A model generated the notes under the pieces. That model did not search any database. It saw nothing but the letters and a program-made list of their open reading frames with translations, and had not been told where the DNA came from. Position numbers and translations under genes: made by a program. From a virus, in IMG/VR virus record IMGVR_UViG_3300046474_000470, positions 1 to 64,000 of that record: a stretch of DNA of 64,000 bases. One strand, 5' to 3'. Positions 15,674-24,293 of the stretch are shown piece by piece (position 1 is the stretch's first letter; every line of letters begins with the position of its first letter).

Positions 15674-17860
15674 TTAAACGGTGATGATACGGTCGGCAAA
15701 AGCGTCTGCCTGGTCGGAGTGGGTGATGAGGATGGTCTGGCCGAACTTGAGCTTGGCCAAGAGGCCCAGCATGCGCGCCTCGCGCGCGTCACTGCAGGCC
15801 GCGGCCGGCTCGTCCAGCTGGAGCATGTCGATGCCCGGCAAGAAAGTCTTGGTCAGGGTGATGCGCATCGACAGGCCCAGCATGTCCTCGGCCGAGCCGG
15901 ACAGGCCCGAGACCGGGAAGCCGTTGCAGCGGAAGGCGCCGTCGGCGCGCGTGATGCGCGACTCGCTACCCCTCACGTCCGAGAAGTGCTGCGAGACGCC
16001 GGCCAGCACGATGTTCCAGAGCTGGTTCGTGATGACCGGGCGCGCCGCGCGCACCTTCTTGATGAGCAGGTTGTAGCGCTGCATGTCGGCCAGCTCGCGC
16101 TTGGCGTCGGCCAGCTGCTGCTCCGTCAGCGCGCGCTGGCGCGCGGCCTGCGCGGCGAGAGCCTGCTTGGTTCCAAGCTGATTCTCCAGTGCGAGCAGGC
16201 CAGCCTGCAAGAACTTGAGCGACTGCTCCTTGTCCTTGATGCTGCTGTCGAGCAGCTGGGCCTGATCCAGCAGATCCTGCGCTGCCTCGACGTTCAGCCC
16301 GTTGCGCCGCGTGATCGTGACCGAGCGCGACGTCTTCAAGCCGTTCAGCTGCTTCGTCTTCTCGTCGCGGCGTGCGGCGTCCTGGGCAGCCTCGAATGCG
16401 CGGCGCTCCAGCAGCGCAAGCTGGTTGATGGCCGATTCGCCGGCGACGGCGTCCGGCCCGGTCCAGCGCCAGATGCCCGGGACGCACGAACGGTCGACCT
16501 CGATGAACTCCGCGGCGCGCGCGTACAGTTGCTCGACCTTGGCGTTGGCGGCCAGCACCGCGTTCAGGTCCTTCAGGTAGCCCTGATGCTCGACCAGGCG
16601 TTCCTTCGCCTCGCGCTGGTCGGCTTCCAGTTCGGCATAGCGCTCGCGATGCGCGTTGCCAGCTGAGACCGCCGCCAGCTTGACCTCGTTGATCTGGCGC
16701 TGCAGGTCGCTGTTCGTGCGCGCCACCTCCGGCACGTCGGCCAGGTCCTTCTGGCACAGCGCGCACGTCGTCTCCTTGATCAGGCGCCCTTCCAGCTGGG
16801 CGACCTTGACATCGCTCTCGCGCACAGTCGCCGCGTGAGCACGCTCCAGCTCCGAGATCGACACGGTGATGCCGTCGAGCACGCCACGCTCCCAGACTAC
16901 ATCCTGCTCCGACTTCCGGATATCCGCTTCCAGCGACGCCAAGTCGGTCGTCCACTGGTTCGGCGTCACGCCCTGCAGCTCCGTGCGCAGCTTCGCCGCG
17001 CGCGCCGCGTGCTTCTCGGCTTCCACCGCCGCGCGTGCCGCCGCGATCTCTTCGTCGGCCGGCGCCAGCACGACCTCGCGCGCCAGCTCGCGTTCGAGCT
17101 TTTCGATCTCAAGGCTGAAGGTCTGGATGTCACGCTCGCACTGTGCGTGGTCGCGCAGCGTCTGCTGGGCGCCGGCGGCGTCCAGCACGAAGCGGCGGTT
17201 CTGCAACTCGACCAGAAGGCCGTGCGCAATGTCCACTTCCTGCGTGGCGTGCAGGATCTCCTGCTTCAGCGGCTCGATGTCCTCGACCACGACCTCGCCT
17301 AGCTGGCCCTGCAGCATGGAGATGCGCGACTCGACCGCTTCGGTCCTGCCGTTCGGGCGGCGCGCGGCGATCGCGTCCACCACCCGGTCGATCAGGTCGA
17401 AGTCGGCCAAGTCCTCGATCATCTTGCCGGCGGCGGTCGGGCCTGCCTTGAGCGACTCGGCAAGGGCCTTCTGGCTGGCGAACATCAGCTTGCCGGCCAT
17501 GTCGGCCGTAGTACCGAACAGGTTCTCGAAGAACTTCGTGACTTCGCGCTGGCCAGTGACCAACACCTTGCCGCCGGACGAGATCTCGGCACCGGACTTG
17601 CTGCGGTAGCCGGTGTAGGTGACGCCCAGGTGCTCGAGCTCGGCATCGATGCGCAGCTTCGACACCGGGTGGTGATAGGTCACGACGTCGTCGAGCGACT
17701 CACGCAGGGCGGCCACACCGAAGCAGAAATAGGTGAAGCCCTCGGTGACGGTGGTCTTGCCGGCCTCGTTCTCGCCGCGGATGGCGTTCATGCCTGGGCC
17801 GAACTCGAACGTGCGATCGAGGTGCTGGCGGAAGTGGGAAAGGGTGATCTTTTTGAGCAT
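15674..17860 (-). CDS. SbcC/Rad50-like ATPase (T4 gp46-like recombination nuclease subunit)
   Basis: 728 residues of an SMC-type ATPase. Walker A is GENEAGKTT near residue 30, a zinc hook CALCQ lies near residue 366 between two long coiled coils, a signature LSGSAEDM follows, and Walker B LQLDEPAAA precedes the terminal ITHSD segment. It should pair with the SbcD-like nuclease encoded upstream to process DNA ends for recombination-dependent replication and host DNA breakdown. Start ATG at 17860. Confidence 0.9.
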   Translation of the reverse strand: MLKKITLSHFRQHLDRTFEFGPGMNAIRGENEAGKTTVTEGFTYFCFGVAALRESLDDVVTYHHPVSKLRIDAELEHLGVTYTGYRSKSGAEISSGGKVLVTGQREVTKFFENLFGTTADMAGKLMFASQKALAESLKAGPTAAGKMIEDLADFDLIDRVVDAIAARRPNGRTEAVESRISMLQGQLGEVVVEDIEPLKQEILHATQEVDIAHGLLVELQNRRFVLDAAGAQQTLRDHAQCERDIQTFSLEIEKLERELAREVVLAPADEEIAAARAAVEAEKHAARAAKLRTELQGVTPNQWTTDLASLEADIRKSEQDVVWERGVLDGITVSISELERAHAATVRESDVKVAQLEGRLIKETTCALCQKDLADVPEVARTNSDLQRQINEVKLAAVSAGNAHRERYAELEADQREAKERLVEHQGYLKDLNAVLAANAKVEQLYARAAEFIEVDRSCVPGIWRWTGPDAVAGESAINQLALLERRAFEAAQDAARRDEKTKQLNGLKTSRSVTITRRNGLNVEAAQDLLDQAQLLDSSIKDKEQSLKFLQAGLLALENQLGTKQALAAQAARQRALTEQQLADAKRELADMQRYNLLIKKVRAARPVITNQLWNIVLAGVSQHFSDVRGSESRITRADGAFRCNGFPVSGLSGSAEDMLGLSMRITLTKTFLPGIDMLQLDEPAAACSDAREARMLGLLAKLKFGQTILITHSDQADAFADRIITV

Positions 17861-17861
17861 T

Positions 17862-18053
17862 TTATTTTTCCAGTTTCACGGCGTCGGTCACGGCGGCGCC
17901 GGCGGCACCCAGCAGGGCGCCTGTGCGGCTGAACGGCGCGTCGCGCTTCGGGTCGTACGAGCAGGCGTCGGGGATGAACATCACGACGTCGACGATAGCC
18001 GCCACCGGCGTCACGGCCACGGCCACGGCCGCCTTGAGCAGGTTACCCAGCAT
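17862..18053 (-). CDS. Small Ala/Val-rich hydrophobic protein
   Basis: 63 residues with a hydrophobic stretch (LLKAAVAVAVTPVAAIVDVV) and a second Gly/Ala helix near the end. This type of small protein recurs in many phage genomes without known function. It lies between the SbcC and SbcD genes, overlapping sbcD by 11 bases. An upstream extension to 18119 is rejected. Confidence 0.6.
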   Translation of the reverse strand: MLGNLLKAAVAVAVTPVAAIVDVVMFIPDACSYDPKRDAPFSRTGALLGAAGAAVTDAVKLEK

Positions 18054-19101
18054 TTTCTTCTCCCATGATTTTGGTGACCTCGGCCGCGTCGTCAGGCCCA
18101 AGGTAGTCGAGCAGTGCATTCATCACGTTGAAGCTGGTGACGTCCTCGTGCGAGAGGGCCAGCTCGGCGCCGCCGTCGGCGCCTTCAATCTTGACCGCGT
18201 TGGTGATGACTAGGGCGCTGGACTCGCGCCGGAAGCGGCTCAGCTTCGTGACGACCTTGTCGGCTTCAGCCGCGGTGGCGGTGCCGGTGATGCGGATGAA
18301 GCGGCCGACGTCGACCGGGTCGCGCCAGTCCTGCTCGCTATAGTCGCCCTCCGGCTGCCACGTCGTGTGCATCTCGTAGCGGCCGTCGCGCACCACCAGC
18401 GCCTGCTTGTCCTGATGCCCAAGGCAGTCGCTGATCGAGCTGGGAAATTGGTTTCCGACGATCACGACCTTGCCACCGAGCTCGTTGCGCGCCTGGTGCT
18501 CGTGGCCGAACACGATGTATTCGACCGGCAGCTGCTCGGCCTGCTCTTTCGACAGATTCAGCGAGTGGTCGGATTCGACCGCGAACTGGTTGTCGTAGTT
18601 GGCGTGCACGAACAGGAAGCGGTACGGCTGATCGGCGACGCCATCGCCACGCGGCACCTTGGCCAGCTCCAGGTCGAACAGGTCCTGATTGGCCATGTGC
18701 GGGATCACGTAGGCGTTGTGCTCGGGGATCGCGGTGCCCTCGGTGATGTGCGTCACGCGCGCCGGGCCATACATCTCCTGCAGCAGCGCGGCGAAGAACT
18801 GGAACGACGACAGGCGCGTGCTGTTCTTGTCGAGGTCGTGGTTGCCGTTCGCCAGATACAGATGGCCCGGGCAGCGCGTCAGCCAGTCGCCGAAGATACG
18901 CACGGCCTGCAGCAGATCGGCGCGTGGGATGTCCGGGCCGTCGAACAGGTCGCCGTTGACGAGGAGGTCGCCGGTGACGCCATAGAGGATCTCCTCGGCC
19001 TTGGACAGCAGGTCCTGGCGCAGCTGGTGGGCCGTGGCCGGCGTCGTCCCTGAAGATCTGATACAGCCAAGATGCCAATCATTTACCACTGTCAAGCTCA
19101 T
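18043..19101 (-). CDS. SbcD/Mre11-like nuclease (T4 gp47-like)
   Basis: 352 residues with the metallophosphoesterase nuclease motifs: NDWHLG (7-12), NGDLFDG near 50, GNHD near 87, FVHANYDN near 165 and FGHEHQ near 198. It supplies the exo/endonuclease activity of the SbcCD-like complex. AAGGAGAAGTAC precedes the ATG, inside the end of the HNH gene. Confidence 0.9.
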   Translation of the reverse strand: MSLTVVNDWHLGCIRSSGTTPATAHQLRQDLLSKAEEILYGVTGDLLVNGDLFDGPDIPRADLLQAVRIFGDWLTRCPGHLYLANGNHDLDKNSTRLSSFQFFAALLQEMYGPARVTHITEGTAIPEHNAYVIPHMANQDLFDLELAKVPRGDGVADQPYRFLFVHANYDNQFAVESDHSLNLSKEQAEQLPVEYIVFGHEHQARNELGGKVVIVGNQFPSSISDCLGHQDKQALVVRDGRYEMHTTWQPEGDYSEQDWRDPVDVGRFIRITGTATAAEADKVVTKLSRFRRESSALVITNAVKIEGADGGAELALSHEDVTSFNVMNALLDYLGPDDAAEVTKIMGEENAG

Positions 19102-19765
19102 GTACTTCTCCTTGTGGCAGCAGCAGTGCGCTCGAGATATCCCATCCGAGGGCTCTGTAGCGATACTGCACGCTGCTGTATGTGAGGTGGAGGCTGTCGC
19201 ACAGCTTCTTCAGGCACCACTCTTCGCCCTGGTAGGCGAGCCTGATCGTGCGACAGGTATTTATTTGTTGGAGGCTCTTCGGCCACCATGTGCAGTTGCT
19301 CTTTTCGTAGTGCTTGTCGTTATCCTGCCGCTCTAGGCAGTACCCTTCAGGGCACGGCCCCATCTCGGCGAGGAACGTCTCGAAGTCCTCCCATGCAGGC
19401 GCCACCTGGATACCGCGACCGCCATACCTCGGGTAGCTTTCGTGTTTCTCATACTGGCAACGGTGGCGCATGTTCCACCAGCTGCTGTACGCGCGCTGCA
19501 CTCCAGGATCGCTACTCAGCGAAGTTCCACCGTGCGTCTTCCGCAGGCTCGAGATGTGCTCGAACTGAATGCAGCCACAGGATTTTGTGTGGCCGCTGGT
19601 CAGCGCCGGCAGCCGCGTCTCCATGTAAGTGCCACAAGAGCACAGGCACCGCCACAGCCGCCCTGACGTCCCAGGCCCTTCATCCCGGCCGTAGCGACCA
19701 AGGACCAGCAGGCGGCCGAACATCTTGCCGATCCAGTCCTCCTCCTTTAAGCGCTTTCCGCCCAT
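19079..19765 (-). CDS. HNH-like homing endonuclease family protein
   Basis: 228 residues. An N-terminal Cys cluster (CLCSCG and SCGCIQ) suggests a zinc finger. The core YSSWWNMRHRC, YGGRGIQV, then LERQDNDKHYEKSNCTW matches free-standing phage endonucleases that carry RIDNDGxYxxxNCRW. GC is lower than its neighbours, consistent with a mobile gene. It overlaps sbcD by 23 bases and supplies sbcD's ribosome binding site. AGGAG lies 6 bases before the ATG. Confidence 0.75.
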   Translation of the reverse strand: MGGKRLKEEDWIGKMFGRLLVLGRYGRDEGPGTSGRLWRCLCSCGTYMETRLPALTSGHTKSCGCIQFEHISSLRKTHGGTSLSSDPGVQRAYSSWWNMRHRCQYEKHESYPRYGGRGIQVAPAWEDFETFLAEMGPCPEGYCLERQDNDKHYEKSNCTWWPKSLQQINTCRTIRLAYQGEEWCLKKLCDSLHLTYSSVQYRYRALGWDISSALLLPQGEVHELDSGK

Positions 19766-19787
19766 CTAATTCTCCTAGGAAAGCTGC

Positions 19788-19816
19788 ACAATAGCATCAT
19801 ATTCGCGCTGTGGCAA
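19788..19816 (-). promoter_or_regulatory. Sigma70-like promoter for the HNH-SbcD-SbcC unit
   Basis: On the minus strand: TTGCCA (19811-19816), a 17-base spacer ending TGC (extended -10), then TATTGT (19788-19793). It sits between the terminator at 19837-19861 and the HNH start at 19765. Confidence 0.6.
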
Positions 19817-19836
19817 CAGTCAGCACAGCACAAATG

Positions 19837-19861
19837 AAAAGAGGCCCCGCAGGACCTCTTT
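19837..19861 (-). terminator. Intrinsic terminator after the nuclease gene
   Basis: Minus strand AAAGAGG, a 10-base centre that can pair further, then CCTCTTTT and a T-rich tail. It would end the transcript from the thyA/nuclease operon before the HNH promoter. Confidence 0.65.
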
Positions 19862-19889
19862 GCCATTCTCGATCAGAACTTGCCTATAG

Positions 19890-20342
19890 TCAAGGGAAGA
19901 GCTGGGACATTACATCTTCGACTTTCGGAAAAGCCGGGTAGCCAAGCAGATCCCAGGATGGCGCTCGATCGTAGAAATGCGACACCGGGACCAGGCGCCA
20001 CTCCTTCACGCCGCCGCGCCCTTCGACCAGATGGCAGACGACCACCCAGCACGCAGCGCCTGCCAGCTGCCACTTGCGCATGCGCGCCACCTTGTCGGCA
20101 GCATAGTTCGCCGCCGGCAGGCGCCGGCTGGTCGCCGTGGTGATCTTGACCTCCTTCACCTCGATCTTGAAATTGCATGTATCGTGCATGGCTTCGAAGT
20201 CCGACGGCGCCGGCTGCGCGCTGCCGGCCCGGGCATCCGGATAGCGCAGGAAAGCGAAGTTGGCGTCGGCCTCGCTGCGCCGCGCCATCCAGTCGCGCAC
20301 CTGCTTCTCGGCCCATTTACCGCGTGTCCCAAGGGTTGCCAT
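19890..20342 (-). CDS. PD-(D/E)xK-like nuclease, possible Holliday junction resolvase
   Basis: 150 residues from the ATG at 20342. An N-terminal GKWAEKQVRDWM helix, RYPDARAGS, PSDFEA and then KIEVKEVK give the D...ExK order of the restriction-like nuclease fold. Similar phage proteins are found in recombination regions and are thought to act as resolvases or end-processing nucleases. The terminal stretch (WRLVPVSHFYD) is typical of this group. Confidence 0.6.
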   Translation of the reverse strand: MATLGTRGKWAEKQVRDWMARRSEADANFAFLRYPDARAGSAQPAPSDFEAMHDTCNFKIEVKEVKITTATSRRLPAANYAADKVARMRKWQLAGAACWVVVCHLVEGRGGVKEWRLVPVSHFYDRAPSWDLLGYPAFPKVEDVMSQLFP

Positions 20343-20343
20343 G

Positions 20344-20523
20344 TCAGTCTCCCAGTTTCGAGACAGCGCGGTAGACGTGCTCCTCGATCGCTTCAAGCTG
20401 GCGCACCAGCCAAGGGTCGCTCACCCTCTGCATGAGCGACTTGATCTCGCGCTGGGCCGCGTGCAGCTCGTGGACGGCGCCGTCGATCAGCTCGGCGGCG
20501 CGGACAGGGACGGCGGCGCTCAT
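20344..20523 (-). CDS. Small helical protein
   Basis: 59 residues, mostly alpha-helical (ELIDGAVHELHAAQREIKSL), with an ATGA overlap upstream and its TGA two bases before the next ATG. The tight fit supports a real gene. Function unknown. Confidence 0.6.
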   Translation of the reverse strand: MSAAVPVRAAELIDGAVHELHAAQREIKSLMQRVSDPWLVRQLEAIEEHVYRAVSKLGD

Positions 20524-20717
20524 GGTCGCTTCTCCAGTGCCTGCCGGCCAGCCGGGGTCAGCTGGCCGTCGATCAGAAGTCCGTGGCGATGCAGTGCAGC
20601 CAGCGTTCCCGAGGCCCCACCATGCGCAGACCGCCCTGTCAGGCCATAGGTTGCCTGCCTCCCTTCTGCGATATTGCGCAGCATGCCCAGCATAGCTGGT
20701 GAAATACGGGCGCTCAT
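20520..20717 (-). CDS. Small winged-helix-like protein
   Basis: 65 residues from the ATG at 20717. The order MLGMLRNIAEG, TLAALHRHGLLIDG, LTPAGRQAL matches the end of a winged-helix domain seen in many small phage regulators. Overlaps thyA and the next gene by 4 bases each. A longer upstream frame is compositionally spurious. Confidence 0.6.
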   Translation of the reverse strand: MSARISPAMLGMLRNIAEGRQATYGLTGRSAHGGASGTLAALHRHGLLIDGQLTPAGRQALEKRP

Positions 20718-21628
20718 ACAGCCATCGGCGCTTTGATCGCCGCGTGGTGCTGGTAGTCGACCAGACGAATGTCGTCCGGGTGCAGGTGGTCGAGAATCTG
20801 ATCCAGCCGCGCCTCGGCCACGTTGACCAGGTGGTCGATCTCCAGCCGCGGCGCCGGCAGCGGCTCGCGCGCCAGCTGCTCCTTCACCTGGTCGATGTGG
20901 TTCTCGTAGATGTGGGCATCGGCCAGGAACATCGTCAGCGTGCCGGCGGTGTAGCCGGTCCACGCCGCGAACAGCTCCAGCAGCAGGGCGTAGCTGGCGA
21001 TATTGAAGGGCACGCCGAGGAACATGTCGCAGCTGCGCTGGTACATCGTCATATGCAGGACGCGGCCGTCGACGTGCGGCAGCAGCTGGAACAGCACGTG
21101 GCAGGGCGGCAGCGCGGCTTGATCCAGCTCGGCAGCGTTCCAGGCGTTGACGATGATGCGTCGGCTGGTCGAGTTGTAGCGGACGTCGTTCAACGCACGA
21201 GCAATCTGGTCGATGCTGGTCGGCGACCAGGTCACTTCACCGGCAGGGCCCTTCAGGTGCGACTCGACCAGCGGACCGCCCCAGTCGCGCCATTGCGCGC
21301 CGTAGATCCGGCCAAGGTCATCCTCGCCCTCGCGCGCCGGATTCTTCAGCCACTTCTCATTCTCGTTGGCGTTCTGGTCCCAGATGTTGCAGCCCAGCGC
21401 GCGGAAGTCGGCCGCGCTGGTCACGCCGCGCAAGAAGCCGATCAGCTCGCCCTTGACCGCGGCGAAGAACAGCTTCTTCGTGGTGATGGCCGGGAAGCCT
21501 TCGCGCAGATCGAACTTGAGCATGGCGCCGGGCAGCGTCAGGGTATCGATGCCCGTGCGGTTGGACTGGCGGATGCCGTCGCGAAGGATGGCCTGCAAGA
21601 GGCCGAGGTACTGATATTCTTGGGTCAT
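20714..21628 (-). CDS. thyA: Thymidylate synthase
   Basis: 304 residues with the full ThyA pattern. The N-terminal RTGIDTLTLPG folate region and YGAQWRDWGG are present, the catalytic Cys is in LPPCHVLFQ (about residue 176), followed by QRSCDMFLGVPFNIASYA. It makes dTMP from dUMP for phage DNA synthesis. Slightly longer than the roughly 264-residue bacterial enzyme because of internal inserts. The HIYENHIDQV segment is intact. Confidence 0.97.
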   Translation of the reverse strand: MTQEYQYLGLLQAILRDGIRQSNRTGIDTLTLPGAMLKFDLREGFPAITTKKLFFAAVKGELIGFLRGVTSAADFRALGCNIWDQNANENEKWLKNPAREGEDDLGRIYGAQWRDWGGPLVESHLKGPAGEVTWSPTSIDQIARALNDVRYNSTSRRIIVNAWNAAELDQAALPPCHVLFQLLPHVDGRVLHMTMYQRSCDMFLGVPFNIASYALLLELFAAWTGYTAGTLTMFLADAHIYENHIDQVKEQLAREPLPAPRLEIDHLVNVAEARLDQILDHLHPDDIRLVDYQHHAAIKAPMAV

Positions 21629-21828
21629 TATTTGCTTTCAGGTTTCAGGGTTACGGTAATTTGGAGGACTTTGGCTTTCGGCATGCCGATGTGGTCAAGG
21701 TCGAAATCCTTGACGCCGGAAATAAAGTTCAGATCGCGGCCGGTGTGCTTCTGGATGTATTCGGCCAACGCGGCAGTGACATCCGCTCCGTCGATCTCGA
21801 TATAGTCGAGCGGCTGGACGACCTTCAC
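21628..21828 (-). CDS. Hypothetical protein
   Basis: 66 residues with alternating beta and alpha character (DYIEIDGADVTAALAEYI, LQITVTLKP). It lies between ligase and thyA with 4-base and 1-base overlaps. Function unknown. Confidence 0.6.
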   Translation of the reverse strand: MKVVQPLDYIEIDGADVTAALAEYIQKHTGRDLNFISGVKDFDLDHIGMPKAKVLQITVTLKPESK

Positions 21829-22823
21829 GCCGCCTCCTGCGCCGGCATGTCGGTCTTCTCGCGACGCCGCAAGAAGCGTGCCTGCCGAGGGGCGTCTTTA
21901 ATGCCCGTATCCAGGCTCACGTATTCCGCCGGCCAGCCGCAGATCTGGTCCGGATTGTTGAACCATTCGACGCGCTGGGCGTGCGTGGCGCTGCCCGGGC
22001 CCAAGCGAATCGGCTGGCTGGTCGCCACGTCGGTCGCGAGGAAGGCGCCGATCATGCCCTTGCCGACCTTGTTCTCCTTGTGGGAGCTGCGCTCGGTGCG
22101 GCCCAAGGCGTTGGTGGTCGCCTCGTTCTGGTTTTCCATCGCCTCTTCAAAACCGGTGATGATGCAGTCCTTGACGGACGCCGGCTTGAAACGCCAGAAG
22201 TCGTTCAGCTTGGCGGTGGCGCGACCGTGCTTGTGCTTCGCTTTCGGGTCGCGGAAAATCGCGCCTTCATAGCCCAGCGCCAGGCACTCGTCGATGAAGG
22301 CCTGCGCCTGCTCGGCGTCCTCGATAACGACGTAGGGCAGGACGTTGACCCAAGCAGGGTTCGCCTGCTCCACGATCTGCGTCAGACGGCTGTAGCGATC
22401 CTCGTACGGCAAATCGACGACGTCCGGGTGCAGCCAGTCGAACAGGTTCCAGACGACGTTCGTCGGCAGCTCAGCCTCACCCTTGCGCAGCTTGCCGCGG
22501 CTGGTGATGCCGGTCGTCAGGCTGCACAGCGTCTTCGGCTTGTCGCCCGGCTTGTCGGGCGCTGTCAGGTGCGCCGGCAGCGTGCGGTTGGTCAGGTAGC
22601 CGTCGATCGTCAGCTCGCCGTCGAAGCCTTCGAACACAGGGTCGCTAAACTTCTCGACCAGCGCCGTGTTGGCCAAGTCTTCCAGCGAGCGCCCGGTGAA
22701 CTTGCCGGTGACGTGGCAGCCGCGCACACCGTCGACCTTGCGGAAGCCCCAGACAGGGAAGCGCATGCCCTTGAAGTCCGGGGCGATGTCGACGGCGAGT
22801 TGTGGGAGGATCTTAGTGGTCAT
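21825..22823 (-). CDS. ATP-dependent DNA ligase
   Basis: 332 residues. Nucleotidyltransferase motif I is RKVDGVRG with the adenylated Lys at K29; motif III-like FEGFDGELT, IV-like YEGAIFRDP and V-like FWRFKP follow, and then an OB-fold-like C terminus (VGKGMIGAFLATD). It seals nicks during phage replication. The length fits small phage ligases lacking an N-terminal DNA-binding domain. Confidence 0.9.
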   Translation of the reverse strand: MTTKILPQLAVDIAPDFKGMRFPVWGFRKVDGVRGCHVTGKFTGRSLEDLANTALVEKFSDPVFEGFDGELTIDGYLTNRTLPAHLTAPDKPGDKPKTLCSLTTGITSRGKLRKGEAELPTNVVWNLFDWLHPDVVDLPYEDRYSRLTQIVEQANPAWVNVLPYVVIEDAEQAQAFIDECLALGYEGAIFRDPKAKHKHGRATAKLNDFWRFKPASVKDCIITGFEEAMENQNEATTNALGRTERSSHKENKVGKGMIGAFLATDVATSQPIRLGPGSATHAQRVEWFNNPDQICGWPAEYVSLDTGIKDAPRQARFLRRREKTDMPAQEAA

Positions 22824-23047
22824 TAGTTTTTCTCCACGATGATATCGATGGCTGCGTTGAAGTGAAGGGGGAGGTGCGAGTGGGAAGACGGGACAGGCAC
22901 ACGCTCGCCGTCGTCGAACAGCGAGACGTCAGCGTGGCTAAGAATCGTCAGACTCGACGCAAGATGCTTCGCAAGTGTCGTCTTGCCGCTGCCAGTGTTG
23001 CCGCTGATCGTGATGGTGATAACGGGCTTGGTGTCGCTTTTGTTCAT
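22823..23047 (-). CDS. Small P-loop NTPase-like protein
   Basis: 74 residues from the ATG at 23047. ITISGNTGSGKTTLAKHL is a complete Walker A motif, but the protein ends before a Walker B or lid domain could form. Compact P-loop proteins of this kind recur in phages; a truncated kinase is the alternative. Its stop overlaps the ligase ATG by one base. Confidence 0.6.
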   Translation of the reverse strand: MNKSDTKPVITITISGNTGSGKTTLAKHLASSLTILSHADVSLFDDGERVPVPSSHSHLPLHFNAAIDIIVEKN

Positions 23048-23093
23048 GGTTGCTTTCAGGTTACGTGCCCGGCGCGCGGCCGGGCTGGGTGGG

Positions 23094-23456
23094 TTATACG
23101 GTGAGTGGGTAGAGACGGCCGATCTCTTTCGCAAGGTCTGCCATCTGGTCGTGCAGCGCCTCGATGCGATGCTCAACCAGGTCATGGTCGAGTAGGAATT
23201 CGCAGTTCGGATGGGCGCCGGGCGTGCGCATCCGCTTCCAGTCAAAGCCGGTGCCGCTCTTCGGGCCTTCAACCTTGATGCCGTGCACGCTACCCGGATA
23301 CATGCGGTCCCAGACCTCCTGTATCCGATGCTCCATGTCCTCGACATAGTTCTGGTAGCTCACCAGCACGTAGACAGCGCGGCCGGCGCGCGCTAGCTGT
23401 ACCGCCTTCTCGATCATGCGCGTGGTGCGACCGGTCTGCATCAGAGCGCTATTCAT
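23094..23456 (-). CDS. Putative P-loop protein
   Basis: 120 residues. TGRTTRMIEKAVQLARAG followed by AVYVLVSYQ resembles the GRTTRM variant Walker A of RecA/helicase-like phage proteins. No further motifs are clear. A 46-base gap separates it from the next gene, the largest in this operon segment. Confidence 0.5.
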   Translation of the reverse strand: MNSALMQTGRTTRMIEKAVQLARAGRAVYVLVSYQNYVEDMEHRIQEVWDRMYPGSVHGIKVEGPKSGTGFDWKRMRTPGAHPNCEFLLDHDLVEHRIEALHDQMADLAKEIGRLYPLTV

Positions 23457-23809
23457 TTCCTCTTTCCTTTCTGGTTGCGACGGTACACGGTCATCTGGGC
23501 CAGCGCTTTGAAGATGTGCTGGGTCTCCTTGCCGTACAGGAGCACCACACTAAGGCGCACCGGCGCATCCAGGTCGGAGTAGTGCACGTCGGCGTCTATC
23601 GCCTCCAACGCCCAGCTGCCCCGGCGCGCGCCGGACTGAAGCCGCCCAAGTTCTTCGCGGCTGGCCATCACCCGGACCTGCAGGCGCGTCCGGAGCATGC
23701 CCGGCGCGCCGGGGCGGCCCTCCATGGCGGCGCTCAGCTCCCAGCCGGCGATGCCCTTCGACGAGATGCTCAAGGTGCGGGCGACGGCCTCTGCGACGAG
23801 ATCCTTCAT
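23453..23809 (-). CDS. Hypothetical protein
   Basis: 118 residues, beta-rich in the middle (RLQVRVMASREEL, VRLSVVLLYGK) with a basic C terminus (RRNQKGKRK) that could bind nucleic acid. ATGA overlaps on both sides. No family recognised. Confidence 0.6.
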   Translation of the reverse strand: MKDLVAEAVARTLSISSKGIAGWELSAAMEGRPGAPGMLRTRLQVRVMASREELGRLQSGARRGSWALEAIDADVHYSDLDAPVRLSVVLLYGKETQHIFKALAQMTVYRRNQKGKRK

Positions 23810-24093
23810 GCGCTCACCTCGACGGCGGCCTGTTTCAGCTTCAGCGCCAGATCCGGCGACGCCATGTGGATCACGACGTCCGAGTCGTCACCAGTGCCGA
23901 AGATGTCGCCGAAGATGGCGTTGAAAGTCTCGCCAAAGCCGCCACGCTTCAGGCCTGACACGATCAGGATCTGGCCGTCCGGCGATACCAGCTTCGTCAT
24001 CCCTTCCCACTGCGACTGCACCGTGAGGTGAGCCAGCTCAACGGTCCCGATCGTCAGGGTATAGATCTCATTGCGTTTCAACTGCGCTTTCAT
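23806..24093 (-). CDS. Hypothetical protein
   Basis: 95 residues from the ATG at 24093; an upstream extension is Arg-rich and rejected. Beta-rich N terminus (IYTLTIGTVELAHLTV) and a Gly/Phe-rich centre (GGFGETFNAIFGDIFG). Function unknown. Confidence 0.6.
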   Translation of the reverse strand: MKAQLKRNEIYTLTIGTVELAHLTVQSQWEGMTKLVSPDGQILIVSGLKRGGFGETFNAIFGDIFGTGDDSDVVIHMASPDLALKLKQAAVEVSA

Positions 24094-24101
24094 GCCGCCT
24101 C

Positions 24102-24293
24102 CTAGAGTTTTACGTGTGATCCGTCGCATAGCTTGTGCAGCCAAAACCACGGATCGTTGTGAGGGTGCTCTCGATATTCCTTGCCGCAGATCGAGCAGAT
24201 ACAACCGCCGCCGGCGCGCCGGAAGTCCGGGCAAGGCGTGGTCTTCTGCTCAGCCCGCATCCGATCTTCCTCAGCCATCGTGATGAAGCTCAC
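24102..24293 (-). CDS. Small zinc-binding-like protein
   Basis: 63 residues with a CxCSICGKEYREHPH cluster plus a further Cys and His near the end, arranged like a small zinc ribbon. Its ATG overlaps the polymerase stop (24290-24293). Probably a DNA- or RNA-binding accessory factor, by motif only. Confidence 0.55.
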   Translation of the reverse strand: MSFITMAEEDRMRAEQKTTPCPDFRRAGGGCICSICGKEYREHPHNDPWFWLHKLCDGSHVKL

